Assembly: GCA_000432915.1 (NCBI GenBank)
Contig: HF995240.1
Span: forward strand, 57,559 to 64,581
DNA length: 7,023 nucleotides
Reading direction: 5' to 3'
Source of the DNA: Firmicutes bacterium CAG:194
GTDB taxonomy: Bacteria > Bacillota > Clostridia > Lachnospirales > Lachnospiraceae
Below the pieces are notes generated by a model. That model did not search any database, was not told where the DNA came from, and was given only the letters and a program-made list of their open reading frames with translations. Below are positions 6,181-7,023 of this stretch, in pieces. The translations under genes were made by a program, and so were the position numbers. Each line of letters starts with the position of its first letter. The first letter of the stretch is position 1.

Positions 6181-6216
6181 GCCACACACCTTACGGTGTG
6201 TCCGGCTCCTTTTTTT
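6181..6216 (+). terminator. Second terminator hairpin overlapping the convergent gene's stop codon
   Basis: ACACACC and GGTGTGT pair around TTAC (6184-6190 with 6195-6201), with GCC (6181-6183) and GGC (6204-6206) able to extend the stem past a CC bulge. TCC and a run of seven T follow at 6207-6216. It works as a backup terminator on the + strand, while the same bases encode the last residues and stop (6191-6193) of the minus-strand gene. Confidence 0.65.
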
Positions 6217-6490
6217 CGGCTTCCAGACTAAGCTCATAAAGGTCGATCATGGTTGCTTCATCTTTTGTGGCAATTTCTGAAACCTTCATCCAGTTTTCTT
6301 CGTCTGCCTGCGCCCAGATGCAGGAACAGGGATGGTCGTTTTTATCCATCATCTGAAAAACTTTTGCCCCGTTTTTTAACGTCTTTACCAGACGGCAGTT
6401 GTAATAGCCTTTATTTTGCATCAGGTTGATAATGCCATATTCAATACGGGCATCGCCTTCAAGCTTTGGTCTTCTCGGTAATTTGATCAT
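6191..6490 (-). CDS. Conserved-looking small protein of unknown function (99 aa)
   Basis: I do not recognise this protein. It is soluble, 99 residues, with no signal peptide or membrane segment. Visible features are a basic start (MIKLPRRPKL), a helix-like stretch DARIEYGIINLMQNKGYYNC (13-32), a probable beta region RLVKTLKNGAKVFQMMD (33-49), a cysteine pair in HPCSCIWAQ (53-61, C55 and C57) and a C-terminal acidic helix (about 77-95). The start is supported by GGGGGAGAA (6496-6504 on the minus strand) and by a good promoter further upstream. It is convergent with the dehydratase gene and divergent from the HAD gene, so it is a single-gene unit. The codon-frame continuity, ribosome site, promoter and shared terminator together make it a real gene, but no function can be assigned. 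Confidence 0.75.
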   Translation of the reverse strand: MIKLPRRPKLEGDARIEYGIINLMQNKGYYNCRLVKTLKNGAKVFQMMDKNDHPCSCIWAQADEENWMKVSEIATKDEATMIDLYELSLEAEKKEPDTP

Positions 6491-6553
6491 GTTTGTTCTC
6501 CCCCAATCAAAAAATATTCTGTATAGTCTGCAAGCAGAAAACTACTGTACTAT

Positions 6554-6582
6554 ATTATATCGGGAAGAGCGCAATTCTGCAA
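6554..6582 (-). promoter_or_regulatory. Predicted sigma-A promoter of the unknown minus-strand gene
   Basis: On the minus strand a perfect -10 TATAAT (6554-6559) follows a -35-like TTGCAG (6577-6582, 3 of 6 consensus bases) at a 17-bp spacing. The start codon is about 64 nt further on, leaving a leader of roughly 55 nt. Confidence 0.6.
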
Positions 6583-6619
6583 GCCTTCGGATGCTGTACT
6601 TTTCAGACTGTGTGATTTA

Positions 6620-6628
6620 TGGTAGACT
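6620..6628 (+). promoter_or_regulatory. Predicted extended -10 promoter of the HAD gene
   Basis: TGGTAGACT gives an extended -10 (TGn then TAGACT). The -35 side is weak: TTCAGA at 6602-6607 matches 4 of 6 bases but at only 15-bp spacing. It is back to back with the minus-strand promoter, so the 174-bp gap 6491-6664 is a divergent control region. Confidence 0.4.
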
Positions 6629-6664
6629 AATGCTTATACCGGAAAGATACAGGGAGGATTTTGC

Positions 6665-7023
6665 ATGCTTCAGGATGCTGTCAAGGAGATAAAAGTTGCA
6701 TTATTTGATATGGATGGCCTGCTGATCGATTCAGAGAAGGTATATTGTGCCTGCTGGATACAAGCGGCGAGAGAACTTGGATATTCATTGGATGAAGAAA
6801 GGGTTCTTACGCTGAGAAGTCTGGATAAAACACTTGCCAATGAATTATTCGTCGGTTGGTTTTCTGACAGAACCGCTTATGAGCGCGTGAAAACGCGTCG
6901 TAAGGAGATCATGGCAGCAAAGATCCGGCAGACACCCCTGCAGAGTAAGCCGGGGGTACGCAGCCTGATATGTGAACTGGAAAAACGTGGAATAAAATCG
7001 GCAGTTGTCACAGCCTCCCCGCC
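6665..7023 (+). CDS. HAD-superfamily hydrolase, phosphatase/phosphoglucomutase-like, 3' partial
   Basis: A cytoplasmic phosphotransfer enzyme of the haloacid dehalogenase superfamily, cut by the window end after 119 residues of a family normally about 210-230. Motif I is VALFDMDGLLIDSE (11-24), with nucleophile D15 and acid/base D17. An all-helical cap domain of the subclass I (C1) type follows from about residue 25 to 92, and KPGVRSLICELEKRGIKSAVVTAS (from residue 95) leads into motif II with T116. Motifs III and IV lie outside the window. AGGGAGG at 6651-6657 is 7 nt before ATG 6665. The DMDGLLIDSE form is shared by beta-phosphoglucomutases and sugar-phosphate phosphatases, so the substrate is undetermined. 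It has its own promoter region and is separated from the polysaccharide genes by terminators, so a role in that pathway is not implied. Confidence 0.88.
   Translation, partial: MLQDAVKEIKVALFDMDGLLIDSEKVYCACWIQAARELGYSLDEERVLTLRSLDKTLANELFVGWFSDRTAYERVKTRRKEIMAAKIRQTPLQSKPGVRSLICELEKRGIKSAVVTASP

Noticed and set aside
6426..6692. Plus-strand 88-codon frame across the divergent promoter region
   Set aside because: It overlaps the start of the minus-strand gene, both predicted promoters and the HAD start in another frame, and shows no protein-like pattern.

Overview
This window most likely comes from a Gram-positive, low-to-moderate GC Clostridia of the Lachnospiraceae type. That is an inference. 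It rests on A-rich Shine-Dalgarno sequences of the AGGAGG kind, a Gram-positive style capsule/exopolysaccharide control module with the tyrosine kinase split from its membrane adaptor, a Tyr/Gly-rich kinase tail, and a small lysine-rich secreted repeat protein resembling the BspA-like leucine-rich proteins common in that family. No sequence here fixes a species.

Positions 1-3374 hold a tight co-directional block of four genes that control chain length and attachment of a surface polysaccharide. In order they are a CpsB/CapC-type PHP tyrosine phosphatase (5' end cut off by the window), a LytR-CpsA-Psr (LCP) protein, a Wzz/CpsC membrane adaptor and a CpsD-type BY-kinase. The adaptor and kinase genes overlap by 8 bp. 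The expected circuit is that the adaptor stimulates kinase autophosphorylation on the C-terminal tyrosine cluster, the phosphatase reverses it, and the LCP protein transfers finished polymer to the cell wall.

Positions 3375-4140 hold the most unusual part. A 148-residue secreted protein with 40 lysines and a 22-23 residue repeat sits directly after the kinase gene. It has its own strong ribosome binding site, different codon preferences from its neighbours, a perfect 10-bp UUCG hairpin in its 3' region and then a rho-independent terminator. The rest of the gap has a compound stem-loop, an 8-bp tandem repeat in three copies and several G-tracts before the next gene.

Positions 4141-6114 encode a full-length membrane-bound nucleotide-sugar 4,6-dehydratase of the CapD/WbpM/FlaA1 class, which makes the precursor sugar for the first steps of polysaccharide synthesis. 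It carries an apparent extra segment in its catalytic domain. Two consecutive terminators follow, and no glycosyltransferase, flippase or polymerase gene is seen in the window.

Positions 6181-7023 lie outside the polysaccharide block. A convergent 99-residue protein of unknown function ends inside the second terminator. A divergent promoter region then separates it from the start of a HAD-superfamily phosphatase/phosphoglucomutase-like gene that runs off the right edge.
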